From contig NZ_PGVA01000005.1 in the NCBI RefSeq assembly GCF_002860125.1, forward strand, positions 37,182 through 101,181: a stretch of DNA of 64,000 nucleotides, read 5' to 3'. This stretch comes from Bacillus canaveralius (GTDB lineage: Bacteria; Bacillota; Bacilli; Bacillales; Cytobacillaceae). Numbering within the stretch: the first letter of the stretch is position 1; every line of letters begins with the position of its first letter. A program made the translations under genes and the position numbers. Under the pieces are notes generated by a model, which had not been told where the DNA came from, made no database searches, and saw nothing but the letters and a program-made list of their open reading frames with translations. Below, in pieces: positions 8,043-18,813 of this stretch.

Positions 8043-10181
8043 TTATTCTTCCACTCCTACCTTTTCCTTCGACCAGTAAAAATAGGCCTTAATCATAAAA
8101 TAAGTAACCTCATCAGGAAGCAGTTCTTTAATAGGCTTAAGTTTTCCCCTGCCTGCTTCTGCAACTGCTTGTTTTATCAGATGCTTAAACTGATCAGGAA
8201 TGAGCAAATCAAAATTAACCGCTTGGTCGTCTCTGGCGCACTGCAACAAGTGGTTTTCAATCGTGGTGATCGCCATTTCCCTTTTCTTTGCGATTTCCTC
8301 AATTGTTAAACCGGTTTTATGCATTTCAAGCGTCACAAAATGAGATTCACCGACTTCTTTTTTCACTTTTTTGGTCGAGGGTGGTACCAGTCCTGCTTCA
8401 GGTTGGCGGTCCGGATTATTTTCACAGAATTGCATGATCGCTTGGATAAACGCGTCCCCGTACTTCTTCAGTTTATGTTCCCCAACGCCGCTTATTGCAA
8501 GGAATTCGCCATCCGAAAGCGGCAGCTTCGTGCACATGTCCTTCAAGCTGGTATCGGAGAAAATAACGAATGGCGGGACTTTTTCTTCAGATGCAATGTT
8601 TCTCCGCAATTCACGCAGCTCGGCAAACAGAGGATCGTCATTCGTAACCGTCCTTGTTTTGACCGCTTCTTTCCTGTGGACGGTTTGCTTGCCAAGCAGG
8701 ACATCCTTTCCTTTTGCCGCCGTATAAATCGTTGGAAACTGCCCGTGTTGAACAGCAAGGAGTTCCTCTGCAATCAAGAATTCGATTAAGTCGCTCACTT
8801 CTTTTGCGCTTTTCTCTTTCAATATTCCATAAGTGGGTAAGCTTTGAAAGCCAAAGTCACTGATTTTCTTATTTTTTGACCCGGTTAATACCTGGGCTAT
8901 CATCGCTTTTCCAAAGCGCTGCCCCATCCGGATTACGCATGACATGACCATTTGTGCTTCTTTTGTGACATCAACGCTGGCGCGGGAATCGGTACAATTG
9001 CCACAGCGTCCGCACGAAGCCGTATCGTGATCGCCAAAATAATGAAGGATATATTCCTGCAGGCAATTTTCGGTATGGCAATAGTCGACCATCAGCTGCA
9101 GCTTTTCGAGCTCCTGCTGGATCCTTGCTCTTTCGCTCGATTGATCAATCAAAAAACGCTGGATTTGCACATCCTGGGAAGAGTGCAAAACAATGCACTC
9201 ACTATCGAGGCCATCACGTCCGGCACGACCGGCTTCCTGGTAATAGCTTTCCATGTTCTTCGGAAGCTGAAAGTGGACCACATAACGGATATTCGACTTG
9301 TCGATACCCATTCCAAATGCGGACGTCGCAACCATTACTGTCGCTTCATCCTTTAAAAAACGGTCCTGCTCACTGATCCGTTCAGTATCGTTCATCCCTG
9401 CATGATAGCGGGCTGCATTAATTTTATCCTTGCGGAGACGTTCATAAAGCTGGTCGACCGTTTTTCTCGTCGCCGCATAAATGATACCTGCTTCCGCTGC
9501 ATTCTTTTTCACATAATCCTTCAAAAAGGCATAGCGGTCCTGTCCTTTAATGACTGAAAAAGACAGGTTTTTTCGTTCGAATCCGGTAATTACCGAGTTT
9601 TGTTCATCAATGTAAAGCGATGCGCAAATATCTTCGCGAACCTTTGGAGTTGCAGTTGCTGTCAATGCGAGCACAATCGGCTTATCCGGCAGGCTGTTGA
9701 CGATTCGTTCGATGTTTAAGTAGCTTGGCCGGAAATCATGTCCCCATTGCGAGATACAATGTGCTTCATCGACAGCGACTAACGGAATTGGCATGCTTTT
9801 TAAATCCTCGACAAAATCGCGGGACTCGAGCCGTTCCGGGGCAATATATAGGAGCTTGTATTCTCCTTGCTTTGCTTCAGCCATTACTTGTCTTGCTTCC
9901 TGGACACCGAGCGAGCTATTAATCAAAGCTGCAGGAATGCCGTGTTGAACAAGCGCATCAACCTGATCCTTCATTAATGAAATCAGCGGAGATATCACAA
10001 TCGTTGTTCCAGGCAAAATCAGCGCAGGAATTTGATAGCATATTGATTTTCCTCCTCCCGTTGGCATGACAGTGATCGTGTTTTTGCCGTCAAGCACAGA
10101 CTGGATTGCCTGCTCCTGACCGTGGCGAAAAGAAGAATAACCATAATATTTTTTTAACAGTTGCCGGGCTTGTTCAAACAA
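8043..10181 (-). CDS. recQ: ATP-dependent DNA helicase RecQ
   Basis: A 712-residue 3'-5' DNA helicase of superfamily 2 acting in recombination and fork repair. Walker A MPTGGGKS near residue 40, VDEAHC box near residue 137, QEAGRAGRDG motif VI near residue 315, then the zinc-binding RQC region with four cysteines (CLQEY, CGRCGNC near 370-395), an HRDC domain (about 515-590), and an extra C-terminal helix-turn-helix region (about 620-700, EEIAKKREMAITTIENHL). It is the long RecQ version, larger than B. subtilis short paralogues. Start is TTG 10181, eight bases behind AGGAG. It stands alone. Confidence 0.95.
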   Translation of the reverse strand: MFEQARQLLKKYYGYSSFRHGQEQAIQSVLDGKNTITVMPTGGGKSICYQIPALILPGTTIVISPLISLMKDQVDALVQHGIPAALINSSLGVQEARQVMAEAKQGEYKLLYIAPERLESRDFVEDLKSMPIPLVAVDEAHCISQWGHDFRPSYLNIERIVNSLPDKPIVLALTATATPKVREDICASLYIDEQNSVITGFERKNLSFSVIKGQDRYAFLKDYVKKNAAEAGIIYAATRKTVDQLYERLRKDKINAARYHAGMNDTERISEQDRFLKDEATVMVATSAFGMGIDKSNIRYVVHFQLPKNMESYYQEAGRAGRDGLDSECIVLHSSQDVQIQRFLIDQSSERARIQQELEKLQLMVDYCHTENCLQEYILHYFGDHDTASCGRCGNCTDSRASVDVTKEAQMVMSCVIRMGQRFGKAMIAQVLTGSKNKKISDFGFQSLPTYGILKEKSAKEVSDLIEFLIAEELLAVQHGQFPTIYTAAKGKDVLLGKQTVHRKEAVKTRTVTNDDPLFAELRELRRNIASEEKVPPFVIFSDTSLKDMCTKLPLSDGEFLAISGVGEHKLKKYGDAFIQAIMQFCENNPDRQPEAGLVPPSTKKVKKEVGESHFVTLEMHKTGLTIEEIAKKREMAITTIENHLLQCARDDQAVNFDLLIPDQFKHLIKQAVAEAGRGKLKPIKELLPDEVTYFMIKAYFYWSKEKVGVEE

Positions 10182-10327
10182 AGAATTGTCTCCTCTCTTG
10201 GAATAGTATCGCTGGGTATTTACAGAGGTTTTAATAGAGTGGGTTATTGGGCGGTGCTGTTTACTATTGTAACAATAATTCCTGGGAATGTAATCTCCTC
10301 TTCGTCTAATCTATGATAAAAAACCCA

Positions 10328-10360
10328 GAAAAAAGTGCAGCCAGCTGGCCGCACTTTTCA
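10328..10360 (-). terminator. Terminator of speD
   Basis: Hairpin with arms AAAGTGCAGCC and GGCCGCACTTT immediately after the speD stop, followed on the reverse strand by a T-run. Confidence 0.75.
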
Positions 10361-11197
10361 TTTATTTTCTTCGTCTTCCTCCATCCAGCTATAGGAGATG
10401 TTTTTCCCATAAAAGATTTCGTCCATTTCTTTTTGAAGATTATCGGTTATTTCCTCACGCTCTTCAGGGGTGAGCTTCTCTTTTGTGTAGCCGAACAGAT
10501 AGTTATTCAAGTCAAAATCCTTAAGCTTGCATTTTGTATGAAAAATATTTTCCTGGTATACATTTACGTCAAACATTTGATATAAACTCTTTATATTTTC
10601 AGGGATGTAGTTTTGGATGGAGTTGATGTCATGGTCGATAAACAGCTTATATCCGTGTTTATTGCGCGTAAAACCACGGACACGGTAATCTATCGTCATA
10701 ATGTCTGTATCGAAAGAATGAATCAAGTAGTTCAAGGCTTTTAGAGGAGAAATCTCCCCGCATGTCGAGACATCAATATCGGCCCTGAATGTACTGATTC
10801 CTTCATCGGGATGGTATTCCGGATAGGTGTGAACAGTAATATGGCTCTTATCCAATGCCATCACCACCGTTTCCGGAAGCGGGCCAGGCGACTCCTCAAA
10901 AGATTCAGTCGGCACCTCGACCACCGGCCCTTCTGAAACGAGCATCGTGACACTTGCCCCCTGCGGAACATAATCCTGCTTGGCAATATTTAAAACGTGC
11001 GCACCAATAATATCGGCAACATTTTTTAAAATTTTGGTCAATCTCTCAGCGCTGTATTGTTCATCAATGTACTCAATATAAGCTTCTCGTTCTTCCCTTG
11101 TTTTCGTGTAGCAAATGTCATACATATTAAAACTTAATGATTTGGTTAAATTATTGAAGCCGTGCAATTGGATACGCTGCTCTTGTGTTAGTTTCAT
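10358..11197 (-). CDS. speD: S-adenosylmethionine decarboxylase proenzyme (E. coli SpeD type)
   Basis: A 279-residue pyruvoyl enzyme that supplies decarboxylated AdoMet for spermidine synthesis. The self-cleavage site is in [13 protein letters not shown] near residue 112, where the chain splits before Ser to form the pyruvoyl group; [13 protein letters not shown] carries the conserved Cys. The length and sequence match the long E. coli class rather than the roughly 126-residue SpeH/SpeD of B. subtilis. The start ATG follows AAGGGG. It is monocistronic, ended by a hairpin right behind the stop. No spermidine synthase gene is nearby. Confidence 0.92.
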   Translation of the reverse strand: MKLTQEQRIQLHGFNNLTKSLSFNMYDICYTKTREEREAYIEYIDEQYSAERLTKILKNVADIIGAHVLNIAKQDYVPQGASVTMLVSEGPVVEVPTESFEESPGPLPETVVMALDKSHITVHTYPEYHPDEGISTFRADIDVSTCGEISPLKALNYLIHSFDTDIMTIDYRVRGFTRNKHGYKLFIDHDINSIQNYIPENIKSLYQMFDVNVYQENIFHTKCKLKDFDLNNYLFGYTKEKLTPEEREEITDNLQKEMDEIFYGKNISYSWMEEDEENK

Positions 11198-11308
11198 GTG
11201 GATTCCCCTTCTCTGCTGTGTCGGTGCTTGGATTAATGGCCAATTTCGGCTTGGATGATAAACTTAAATATTTTTATCATACCCATTTTTGTCCATAAAA
11301 AACTGGCC

Positions 11309-11350
11309 GAAAAAAAATGGCTGCTCTACTTGTGTATAGTAAAGCAGCCA
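11309..11350 (-). terminator. Terminator of the sugar permease operon
   Basis: Arms GGCTGCTTTAC and complementary bases (11318-11326 with 11343-11350), followed on the reverse strand by about eight T residues. Confidence 0.75.
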
Positions 11351-11359
11351 CCGGAAGTT

Positions 11360-12169
11360 CTATCCCTTTACCGAACCGGCAGTCATTCCGGCAATAAAGT
11401 ATCTCTGCAAGAAAACATATGCGATCACCATTGGGGCTGAAGCGATGATGACGCCGGTAAACAGCATTGGATAATTGGTTATATACTCGCCCTGGAATTC
11501 CAGTAAAGCAAGCGGCAAGGTTTTATACTTGTTTTCCGTAATGAATAACAATGGATAAAAAAGGTCATTCCAATGCATGACGAACAAAAAGATCGAAGTA
11601 GCAGCCAGTGACGGCAATGAAAGAGGAATCGCGATTCTTCTGTAAATAGCCCAATTGGATGCACCGTCCATCATGCTTGCTTCAAATAATGACCTTGGAA
11701 GAGATTTCATGAAGCCTGTTAAAATAAATACAGCGACCGGCAAGGTAACAGCCGTATTGACAACAATCAAGCCGATTCGGGTATTTGTAAGGCCGAGGCT
11801 ATAAACGAGATCGTATAAAGGACTCATATTGACCTGGGCCGGCACCATCATTCCCAGTGTAAACAATGCAAAAATCGAATTTCCGAACCAGTTGGACATT
11901 CTTGTCAGTGCATAGGCTATCAAGCTTGCGAAAAACAAGGTAAATGTCACTGAGAAAATCGTGACTATGACGCTGTTCATAAAATAAGTGCTCATCGTTT
12001 TGCTGGCAAACAACTCAATATAATTGTCAAACGTAAACGAACTTGGCAGCCCTAAAATATTATCATACATTTCCTTGGAACTTTTAAATGTAGTAAAGAA
12101 GATTGAGACAATCGGAATGATAATTAACAATGCGTAGATGGCGAGCATCCCGCCTTTGAAAATCTTCAT
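11360..12169 (-). CDS. Carbohydrate ABC transporter permease (MalG/AraQ-like)
   Basis: A 269-residue inner-membrane permease with six predicted helices. The binding-protein-dependent transport signature EASMMDGASNWAIYRRIAIPLSLPSL lies near residues 163-190 (EAA loop that contacts the ATPase). It closes a two-gene operon with the other permease 32 bases upstream; the start ATG follows GGGGGG. The substrate-binding protein is encoded divergently. No ATPase is in the locus, as in many Bacillus sugar importers that share MsmX. Sugar unknown. Confidence 0.9.
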   Translation of the reverse strand: MKIFKGGMLAIYALLIIIPIVSIFFTTFKSSKEMYDNILGLPSSFTFDNYIELFASKTMSTYFMNSVIVTIFSVTFTLFFASLIAYALTRMSNWFGNSIFALFTLGMMVPAQVNMSPLYDLVYSLGLTNTRIGLIVVNTAVTLPVAVFILTGFMKSLPRSLFEASMMDGASNWAIYRRIAIPLSLPSLAATSIFLFVMHWNDLFYPLLFITENKYKTLPLALLEFQGEYITNYPMLFTGVIIASAPMVIAYVFLQRYFIAGMTAGSVKG

Positions 12170-12201
12170 CTAACCCCCCATTTCTGTTCTCTTTATTTAA
12201 A

Positions 12202-13083
12202 TTATTCATTGATTCTGTTGGCACGGAGAGCCCTGAACTGCAGATAAGTAATGATGGCAACGACCATCATGAAAATCACCGATTCGGCTGATGCATAACC
12301 AAATTGGAAGCCTTTAAAAGCGGTTGAATAGATGAGAGTCGCAAGGATTTCAGTAGCATAATTGGGGCCGCCCCTTGTCATCGCATAAATCAGGTCAAAG
12401 GCTTTAAAGGACTGGATCGTCGTATAAGCGATGACGATCGTTGCGGCAGGAGCAAGCATCGGCCATGTGACAAAACGAAACCTTTGCCACCTTGATGCGC
12501 CTTCGATTTTGGCTACTTCAAATAAATCAGCGGGGATGTTTTGCAGTCCGGCTACAAAAAGAATAATCATTTGGCCGGTATGAAACCAAACTTGAACGAC
12601 GGCAATCGAGTATATGGCCAAATCTTCATTCCCGAGCCAATTTTGCGAAAGAAAATTCAGATTCGCCCTTTCAAGGACCGTATTTAAAATTCCCAAATTG
12701 GGATCGTAAACAAATGCCCAGATAAAAGCAACGGAAACCGACGATAGGATCGTCGGGAAAAAGAAAAGGGCTCTCAGGAAAACATTCGTCTTTGTATTCC
12801 TGACCAGATATAAGGAAAAGATTAATGAAAATAAGGTTTGAAAAATAACGACAAACAGCATAAACTTCAAGTTATTTCCGAACGCTTTTGCAAATATCGA
12901 ATCATTTGTGAAGATATTTACATAATTTTCCAATCCAACGAAGTCATAATCAGCCGTTAAACCATCCCAGTTTGTAAAGGAATAAAATAAGGCGCTGAAA
13001 GTGGGATAGACAAAAAAGGTTAAATACAAGGCCAACCCCGGCAGAATGAAAAAGTAAAGCGCTTTGTACTGTTTAAATTTCAT
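12202..13083 (-). CDS. Carbohydrate ABC transporter permease (MalF/UgpA-like)
   Basis: A 293-residue permease with six membrane helices and an EAA loop EVAKIEGASRWQRFRFVTWP near residues 188-207. First gene of the permease operon; its start ATG lies behind GGGGAG. It forms the heterodimeric channel with the next gene and works with the lipoprotein encoded divergently at 13359. Size and motifs agree with the MalF subfamily that lacks the long periplasmic loop. Confidence 0.9.
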   Translation of the reverse strand: MKFKQYKALYFFILPGLALYLTFFVYPTFSALFYSFTNWDGLTADYDFVGLENYVNIFTNDSIFAKAFGNNLKFMLFVVIFQTLFSLIFSLYLVRNTKTNVFLRALFFFPTILSSVSVAFIWAFVYDPNLGILNTVLERANLNFLSQNWLGNEDLAIYSIAVVQVWFHTGQMIILFVAGLQNIPADLFEVAKIEGASRWQRFRFVTWPMLAPAATIVIAYTTIQSFKAFDLIYAMTRGGPNYATEILATLIYSTAFKGFQFGYASAESVIFMMVVAIITYLQFRALRANRINE

Positions 13084-13358
13084 CAGAACACTCCCCTAAA
13101 AACAAACTTCTCTCTTTTTAAACTCCGTTTAAGCTTTTTCCCACTCCTTCTTCCTAAAATCGATATCAATTGACACAGTTTGATTGCTTGCTAACTCTCT
13201 TACTACCCTGTTTTTCTACTTGGAAAACATGCTGGACGCCAACATACCGCTTAACAGAAGCTAAACATTAAAAAAAGATAGAAAAAGGTTTTATATGTCG
13301 GTTTTTCGGCTAATTGTTATACAACGAGTTTTTATACATATTTCAAGGGGGAGATTCA

Positions 13359-14597
13359 TTGAAGAAGATAGGTAGTTTGTTGATTGCTGTGCTATTGACG
13401 GTTTCGGGTGTTCTCGCCGGTTGTTCTTCGAAAGAGACCGGGGCAGACAGCAAATCAAAAACAATCAGTTTCATGCATTGGCGCGGCGAAGATAAGGACG
13501 CTTTTGAAGAGTTAATTAAAAAGTTCACGGAAGAAACGGGAATTAAGGTTGAAATGGCGATCTACCCTTCGGAGCAATATCCTGTCCAAACCGTGCTGCG
13601 GGACGGATCGACTGGGGATGTTTTTGCATCAAATCCGGGTTATCAATTGCAATCATTAAAGAAATTAGGTTTCTATGAAGATTTAAGCGGTGAAAAGTTC
13701 CTGGATAACTTTGATCCAAAGTTAATTGAGATTGGCAATGTTGAAGGAAAACAGCTTGCTGTGCCTTTACAGCTGGTTTTCAACCAGCCTGTTTATAACC
13801 AAACTTTATTTGAAGAACTTGGTTTGGAGCCAGCAAAAGACTGGGAAGGTTTCCTTAAGCTCTGCCAGACGCTTAAAGATAATGGCTATATCCCGATTGC
13901 TTTTCCGGGTGCTGATATCGGATCGGGCCAATTCATGAACAGCATGATGATGAATAATGCCCCGGATGAAAAAATTTTCGATAAACTGATGAGCGGTAAG
14001 GCGAAACTTACCGAGGAATGGTGGATCAAAACCCTTGAACAATTCAAAGAGCTTGCCGATAAAGAATATATTCAAAAGGATTCGTTAGGGACAAAACATG
14101 ACGCTGCGATCGCTCTTGTCGCACAGGAAAAAGCAGCAATGCTGGCAACGGGCTCCTATGCAATCGCAAGCATCAGGAATCTGAACCCGGATATCAAGCT
14201 CGGGCTGCTAGCCCCGATTACGGTTCCAGAAGATAAAGCAAAATATGAAGGAATCCATACGACAACCTTCTTATTGGGAGTGAACAAGAACTCCAGGAAA
14301 AAAGAAGAAGCGAAAAAGTTCATCGAATTTCTAAGCCGGCCTGAAAATGCATCAGCTTACGCAAATCAAACAAGCCAACACGTTACGGTTAAAGACGTAA
14401 GCTATGAATCTGAAGACTTAAACAATATCGTGGATTGGACTACCAAAAAAACAAGGTTCCAACCCCGTTATTTAATCCCTGACGAAAACGTCGAAAAAGC
14501 TGTCCTCAGCTCCATCCAAGCTGTCCTTGGCGGCGAAAGCCCTGGAAAGGCCGCCGAAGCCGCACAAGCGATAGTGAATCAGCACATAAAGAAATAA
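13359..14597 (+). CDS. Carbohydrate ABC transporter substrate-binding lipoprotein
   Basis: A 412-residue extracellular solute-binding protein (family 1). The start chosen is TTG 13359, behind GGGGGAG; upstream in-frame codons have no ribosome site. The signal peptide KKIGSLLIAVLLTVSGVLAGC ends in the lipobox LAGC, so the mature protein is lipid-anchored. The body (ISFMHWRGEDKDAFEELIKKF and later VPEDKAKYEGIHTTTFLLGV) fits sugar-binding proteins such as MsmE. It is divergent from its two permeases, with about 275 bases holding the promoters; a short palindrome TTGTTATACAA sits at about 13315 and may be an operator. Confidence 0.9.
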   Translation: MKKIGSLLIAVLLTVSGVLAGCSSKETGADSKSKTISFMHWRGEDKDAFEELIKKFTEETGIKVEMAIYPSEQYPVQTVLRDGSTGDVFASNPGYQLQSLKKLGFYEDLSGEKFLDNFDPKLIEIGNVEGKQLAVPLQLVFNQPVYNQTLFEELGLEPAKDWEGFLKLCQTLKDNGYIPIAFPGADIGSGQFMNSMMMNNAPDEKIFDKLMSGKAKLTEEWWIKTLEQFKELADKEYIQKDSLGTKHDAAIALVAQEKAAMLATGSYAIASIRNLNPDIKLGLLAPITVPEDKAKYEGIHTTTFLLGVNKNSRKKEEAKKFIEFLSRPENASAYANQTSQHVTVKDVSYESEDLNNIVDWTTKKTRFQPRYLIPDENVEKAVLSSIQAVLGGESPGKAAEAAQAIVNQHIKK

Positions 14598-14606
14598 AGA
14601 CAAATA

Positions 14607-14636
14607 AACCGGGTTATTTGACCCGGGTTATTTTTT
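14607..14636 (+). terminator. Terminator after the sugar-binding protein gene
   Basis: Arms AACCGGGT and ACCCGGGTT with a short loop, followed by TTATTTTTT. Confidence 0.8.
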
Positions 14637-14859
14637 GTCTGCTTGTACAGATTCTCTAACTCAGTAACTCCATTATTGATGATTGTACTAACAAGGAAAC
14701 AATTAAATTAAGTGGTAAAACAACAACGCTATAACATTAACGTTAAATCTTCAATTTATAATATGTTTCAAAGCTACCATAAGCCAATATGTGTATTTGT
14801 ATTATCTTAACGATATCCATTAAAATGAAATTATCAATCAGCCAATAAGAGGGATCTCA

Positions 14860-17189
14860 ATGAATGGAAATATACAGCTGCAGCAAGTTTTAGAGGAATG
14901 TGAAAAGCTACGAAAAGAAAATGCTTATTTAAAGAAATTGCTCTCAAAAATGATGCAAACTTCAGAACCAAATGAACACACAGCAAATAATAGTACAATC
15001 GTTACAAAAAACTCCTATGCTGAAGATAAAATTAAACTGTATAGAAGTTTATTTCAAGGAAGAACGGATGTTTATGCACTGAGATGGGAATCAACCGGCG
15101 GAAAATCTGGGTATACTCCTGCATGTGCCCATGAATGGAAAGATCCGATTTGCAAAAAGCCACACATTAAATGCAAGGATTGCAAGCATCGAACCCTGCT
15201 GCCATTAACAGATCAGGAGATCGCCAATCATTTAAAAGGAAAATTGACTGTCGGTTTATACCCAATGCAAAAGGATGAAACATGTTCATTTTTAGCCATC
15301 GACTTTGACAAACAAAACTGGCAGGAAGATGTTTTAGCTTTTGTTAAGGTTTGTACAACTTTAAATGTTCCTTCTCATATAGAGCGCTCCCGCTCTGGGA
15401 ATGGCGCTCATGTATGGATTTTCTTTTCGGAAAACATATCCTCCGCTGTAGCGAGAAAACTCGGAATGAAGTTACTATCAAAAACACGTGAAATGCGCCA
15501 TGAAATTGGCATTGATTCTTATGATCGAATGTTCCCCAACCAGGATACCCTGCCAAACGGAGGATTCGGCAACTTAATTGCGCTACCGATGCAATATCAT
15601 GCGGCGAAAAACGGCAATAGTTTATTTGTCGATGAAGCATTTACTCCTTATCCAGATCAATGGATTTATTTATCTTCGGTGAAACAATTATCAAGAAAAG
15701 AGATTGAGAGCATTCTCGAAATTGGTCACAGCCATTCATTGAAAGAACAAATCTCTACCGGCAATCTTCCTTCAAACGTTACTGTTACGTTAAAGAATGG
15801 GATTTTGATAAATAAGTCCGGACTAACCTCTTCACTTATGACGAAAATGGTTGAATTGGCCTCGTTTAAGAACCCTGAATTTTATAAAGCACAAGCGAAA
15901 AGAATGTCTACTCATGGAATTCCCCGGATTATCAACTGTTCCTCGGAAGATCAAGATCATTTAATCTTGCCGCGTGGTTGTTTGGAAGAATTATTAATGC
16001 TATTAAAGGAATCATCAATTGAAGTTGAAATAAAAAATATGCAGTATAAAGGAGAAGATATTAACGTTTCTTTTCATGGAACTTTATCCTCACAGCAACA
16101 GCAGGCTGTCACAGCTTTACTTAATCACGAAAACGGTATTTTAGCAGCAACAACAGGTTTCGGGAAAACTGTAACTGCAGCTGCCCTTATTGCAGAACGA
16201 AAAACGAATACGCTAGTTATTGTTCATAGAACCCACCTGATGGAGCAATGGGTTCAGCAGCTCTCTGCTTTTTTTAATATACCTTCGAAAGAAATTGGCC
16301 GGTTTGGCGGCGGCAAAAATAACACGACAGGAAACATTGATGTAGCTACTATTCAAAGTTTAGTTGCAGAAGGTCAGTTAAAATCTTTTGTAACTCAGTA
16401 CGGACAAATTATCGTGGATGAATGCCATCATATTTCTGCATTTAGCTTTGAAAAGGTCTCAAACAAATTAGAGCCAATTATGTCCATGGCTTGACTGCAA
16501 CACCAAATCGAAAGGACGGTTTGCATCCTATCTTATTTATGCAATGTGGCCCGATTCGCTACAAAACTGATGCAAAATCGCAGGCAAAAGTCCGACCGTT
16601 TCTTCACAGGCTAATTCCAAGGTATACAAATTTAGAATGTCAGCAAACGAAGATGCAAGAGCTATATAATAAGATTTTAAATGATAATAATCGAAATGAT
16701 CTATTGTTTGATGATGTCTTAAAAGAATTAGAGGATGGCCGTTCCCCTATTATATTAACCGAAAGAATCGAACACCTTGAAAATCTTAAACAAAAGTTTA
16801 CTGGTTTTGCAAAAAATATTATTGTCCTTTCAGGCAACATGAGTAAAAAGGAGCAAAAAATAGAACTGGAAAGATTGGCGAGCATTCCTGCTAGTGATGA
16901 ACGGCTGGTTATCGCAACTGGGAAATATATTGGCGAGGGATTTGATGATAGCCGTCTGGATACTTTGTTCTTGGCAATGCCGATTTCATGGAAAGGAACA
17001 CTACAGCAATACGTCGGTCGTTTACATCGTTTACATGCCGATAAACAAGAAGTTAGAGTGTATGATTATGTCGATCTTAAAATTCCCATTTTAAAAAGTA
17101 TGTTTGATAAACGGTTAGTCGGATATAAGAGCATGGGGTATATAATTGGGGAGAAGTCAAATCACACAGAACAGATGAAGTTGTTTTAA
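14860..17189 (+). pseudogene. AEP primase-SF2 helicase fusion (TOTE-type), interrupted by one frameshift
   Basis: Two abutting frames (14860-16494 and 16491-17189) form one protein of about 776 residues. A short N-terminal coiled coil (LEECEKLRKENAYLKKLL) precedes an archaeo-eukaryotic primase-like domain (CSFLAIDFDKQNW; HIERSRSGNGAHVWIFF; zinc-like CKKPHIKCKDC), the arrangement described for the TOTE conflict primase. A superfamily 2 helicase follows: Walker A TTGFGKTVTAAAL, DECHHIS box, GLTATP motif III region, and QYVGRLHR motif VI in the second frame. The shift lies in about 16462-16472; reading the second frame backward gives RANYVHGLTATP, exactly what the family needs. So a single-base indel, real or sequencing error, splits an otherwise intact gene. 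Start ATG follows GAGGGAT. Role probably in conflict or DNA repair; unknown. Confidence 0.8.
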
Positions 17190-17342
17190 TTTGAGTATGT
17201 CTCCATCACAACAAATTTAATATGAGGTACTAAAACGAAGATCCGGCAACATCTTTTCCGATGTTAATGCGATGGTCAGAAACCATCAAACCCCATCATT
17301 GGGCTATTCCTATTGTTTAGGACGATGATGTAGGATAAACGA

Positions 17343-17390
17343 AGATAAAACCCTAAATCCGACTCAACAGCTGGCATTTAGGGTTTTATC
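17343..17390. terminator. Bidirectional terminator-like hairpin
   Basis: Long arms GATAAAACCCTAAAT and ATTTAGGGTTTTATC lie between two converging genes, so it can serve the primase-helicase gene and the AIM24-like gene. Confidence 0.7.
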
Positions 17391-17452
17391 GTTGTCATAG
17401 ATTATTTTTTACATTTTTGACTTTATTGAAAAACAGGATCGAACGCTGGGAA

Positions 17453-18241
17453 TCAATCCCCATCCAACATCCTGAACACTCCGCCCAGAACACTTCCTTC
17501 ATCTTTGGAGCCGCCGCCTCCGGGCGCGGCAGCAAAGACACGGCTGGCCAGCCGGCTGAATGGAAGTGATTGGATCCATACAGTACCGGGACCTCTCAAT
17601 GTTGCGAAGAAAAGGCCTTCCCCCCCAAACAAGGCAGTTTTGACCCCTTTCACCATTTCAATGTTATAATCCACATTGCTTGTCATGGCAACCAAACAGC
17701 CTGTATCTACACGAAGTACCTCACCAGGAGACAGCTCTTTTTTATGTATCGTTCCGCCAGCGTGTACAAAAGCCATACCGTCTCCCTCAAGCTTTTGCAT
17801 GATGAAGCCCTCTCCGCCAAAGAATCCTGCTCCAATTTTCCGCTGGAATTCGATGCCGACAGAAACACCCTTAGCTGCAGCCAGGAAGGCATCTTTTTGA
17901 CAAATAATCTTGCCATCCATCTGGCTTAAATCCATTGGCACAATTTTTCCTGGATAAGGGGACGCAAAGGACACATGTTTTTTTCCTTGGCCTTGATTAG
18001 TAAATGTGGTCATGAATAAGCTTTCACCGGTCAGCAACCGTTTCCCTGCACCGAACAACTTCCCCATGATTCCACCGCCCCCGCCGGAAGCATCCCCAAA
18101 AATCGTTTCCATGTGAATTTGGTCTTCCATCATCATTAAGCTTCCCGCTTCCGCGATTACTGTTTCGCCTGGATCCAGCTCCACTTCAACGAACTGCATG
18201 TCGTCGCCGTAGATTTTAAAATCGATTTCATGGTTATTCAT
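17453..18241 (-). CDS. AIM24/TIGR00266-family protein
   Basis: A 262-residue soluble protein of the AIM24 family (TIGR00266), a beta-rich tryptophan-RNA-binding-attenuator-like fold with repeated glycine-rich turns: [48 protein letters not shown]. The start is ATG 18241 behind GGAGG; upstream in-frame residues lack a ribosome site. The C-terminal tail is rich in glycine. The bacterial family has no established function. The gene stands alone between a terminator and a gene-poor stretch. Confidence 0.85.
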   Translation of the reverse strand: MNNHEIDFKIYGDDMQFVEVELDPGETVIAEAGSLMMMEDQIHMETIFGDASGGGGGIMGKLFGAGKRLLTGESLFMTTFTNQGQGKKHVSFASPYPGKIVPMDLSQMDGKIICQKDAFLAAAKGVSVGIEFQRKIGAGFFGGEGFIMQKLEGDGMAFVHAGGTIHKKELSPGEVLRVDTGCLVAMTSNVDYNIEMVKGVKTALFGGEGLFFATLRGPGTVWIQSLPFSRLASRVFAAAPGGGGSKDEGSVLGGVFRMLDGD

Positions 18242-18770
18242 ATGTATTCCTCCAGTTTTTATTTGAACCTTAGATGCTGACAAAACACAACGATCGTAAA
18301 CAAGGTTCATGGTCATCAATCGGTCTAAATCACCGAGATGCGTGCGTTAACTCACATTCATTTTATCAACATCAGGTAAAACTCACAGTTACCTTAATTA
18401 ATTTAAATCTTTTATTAACTACACATGCAGAAAAATCACTCCTTTCTCTTCAAATACTGATACGTTCCTACTGATTGATAAGTTTCATACGAAACAATAA
18501 TAGTCGTTCGATGCATTCAGTACAACTATTCTATCTTTTGCTACACAAAACCTTTTTTGTGTACAATCTTATATAAAGTTTTGTAGTTGAAAAGAAGCGC
18601 GAAAGAAATGCGGTTGCATACAGATTGATGAGAATCGACTATCTTATCCCCCTGTCAAATTCCCTATCGTTCACCGATATCATGACATCAGTTTCAGCGT
18701 CTTCTTGTGTTCTATTTATTTCAGAAATAGGATATAACTTTCGGTTGTTGATCTACAAAGTAACATTGAA
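18242..18770. other. Gene-poor stretch
   Basis: About 530 AT-rich bases. I find no reading frame with a credible ribosome site. A promoter-like TTTTGTGTACAATCTTATATAA occurs at about 18550-18572, pointing right but leading to no visible gene. Confidence 0.4.
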
Positions 18771-18813
18771 GAAAATAAAATAGCCACCTCCGATAGGTTT
18801 ACGGAAGTGACTA
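18771..18813 (-). terminator. Terminator of the doc operon
   Basis: Arms AGCCACCTCCG and CGGAAGTGACT overlap the doc stop codon and are followed on the reverse strand by ATTTTATTTTC. Confidence 0.75.

Noticed and set aside
12202..14597. Search for an ATPase gene for the sugar transporter
   Set aside because: None is encoded nearby; Bacillus sugar importers usually share one ATPase, so this is not a defect.
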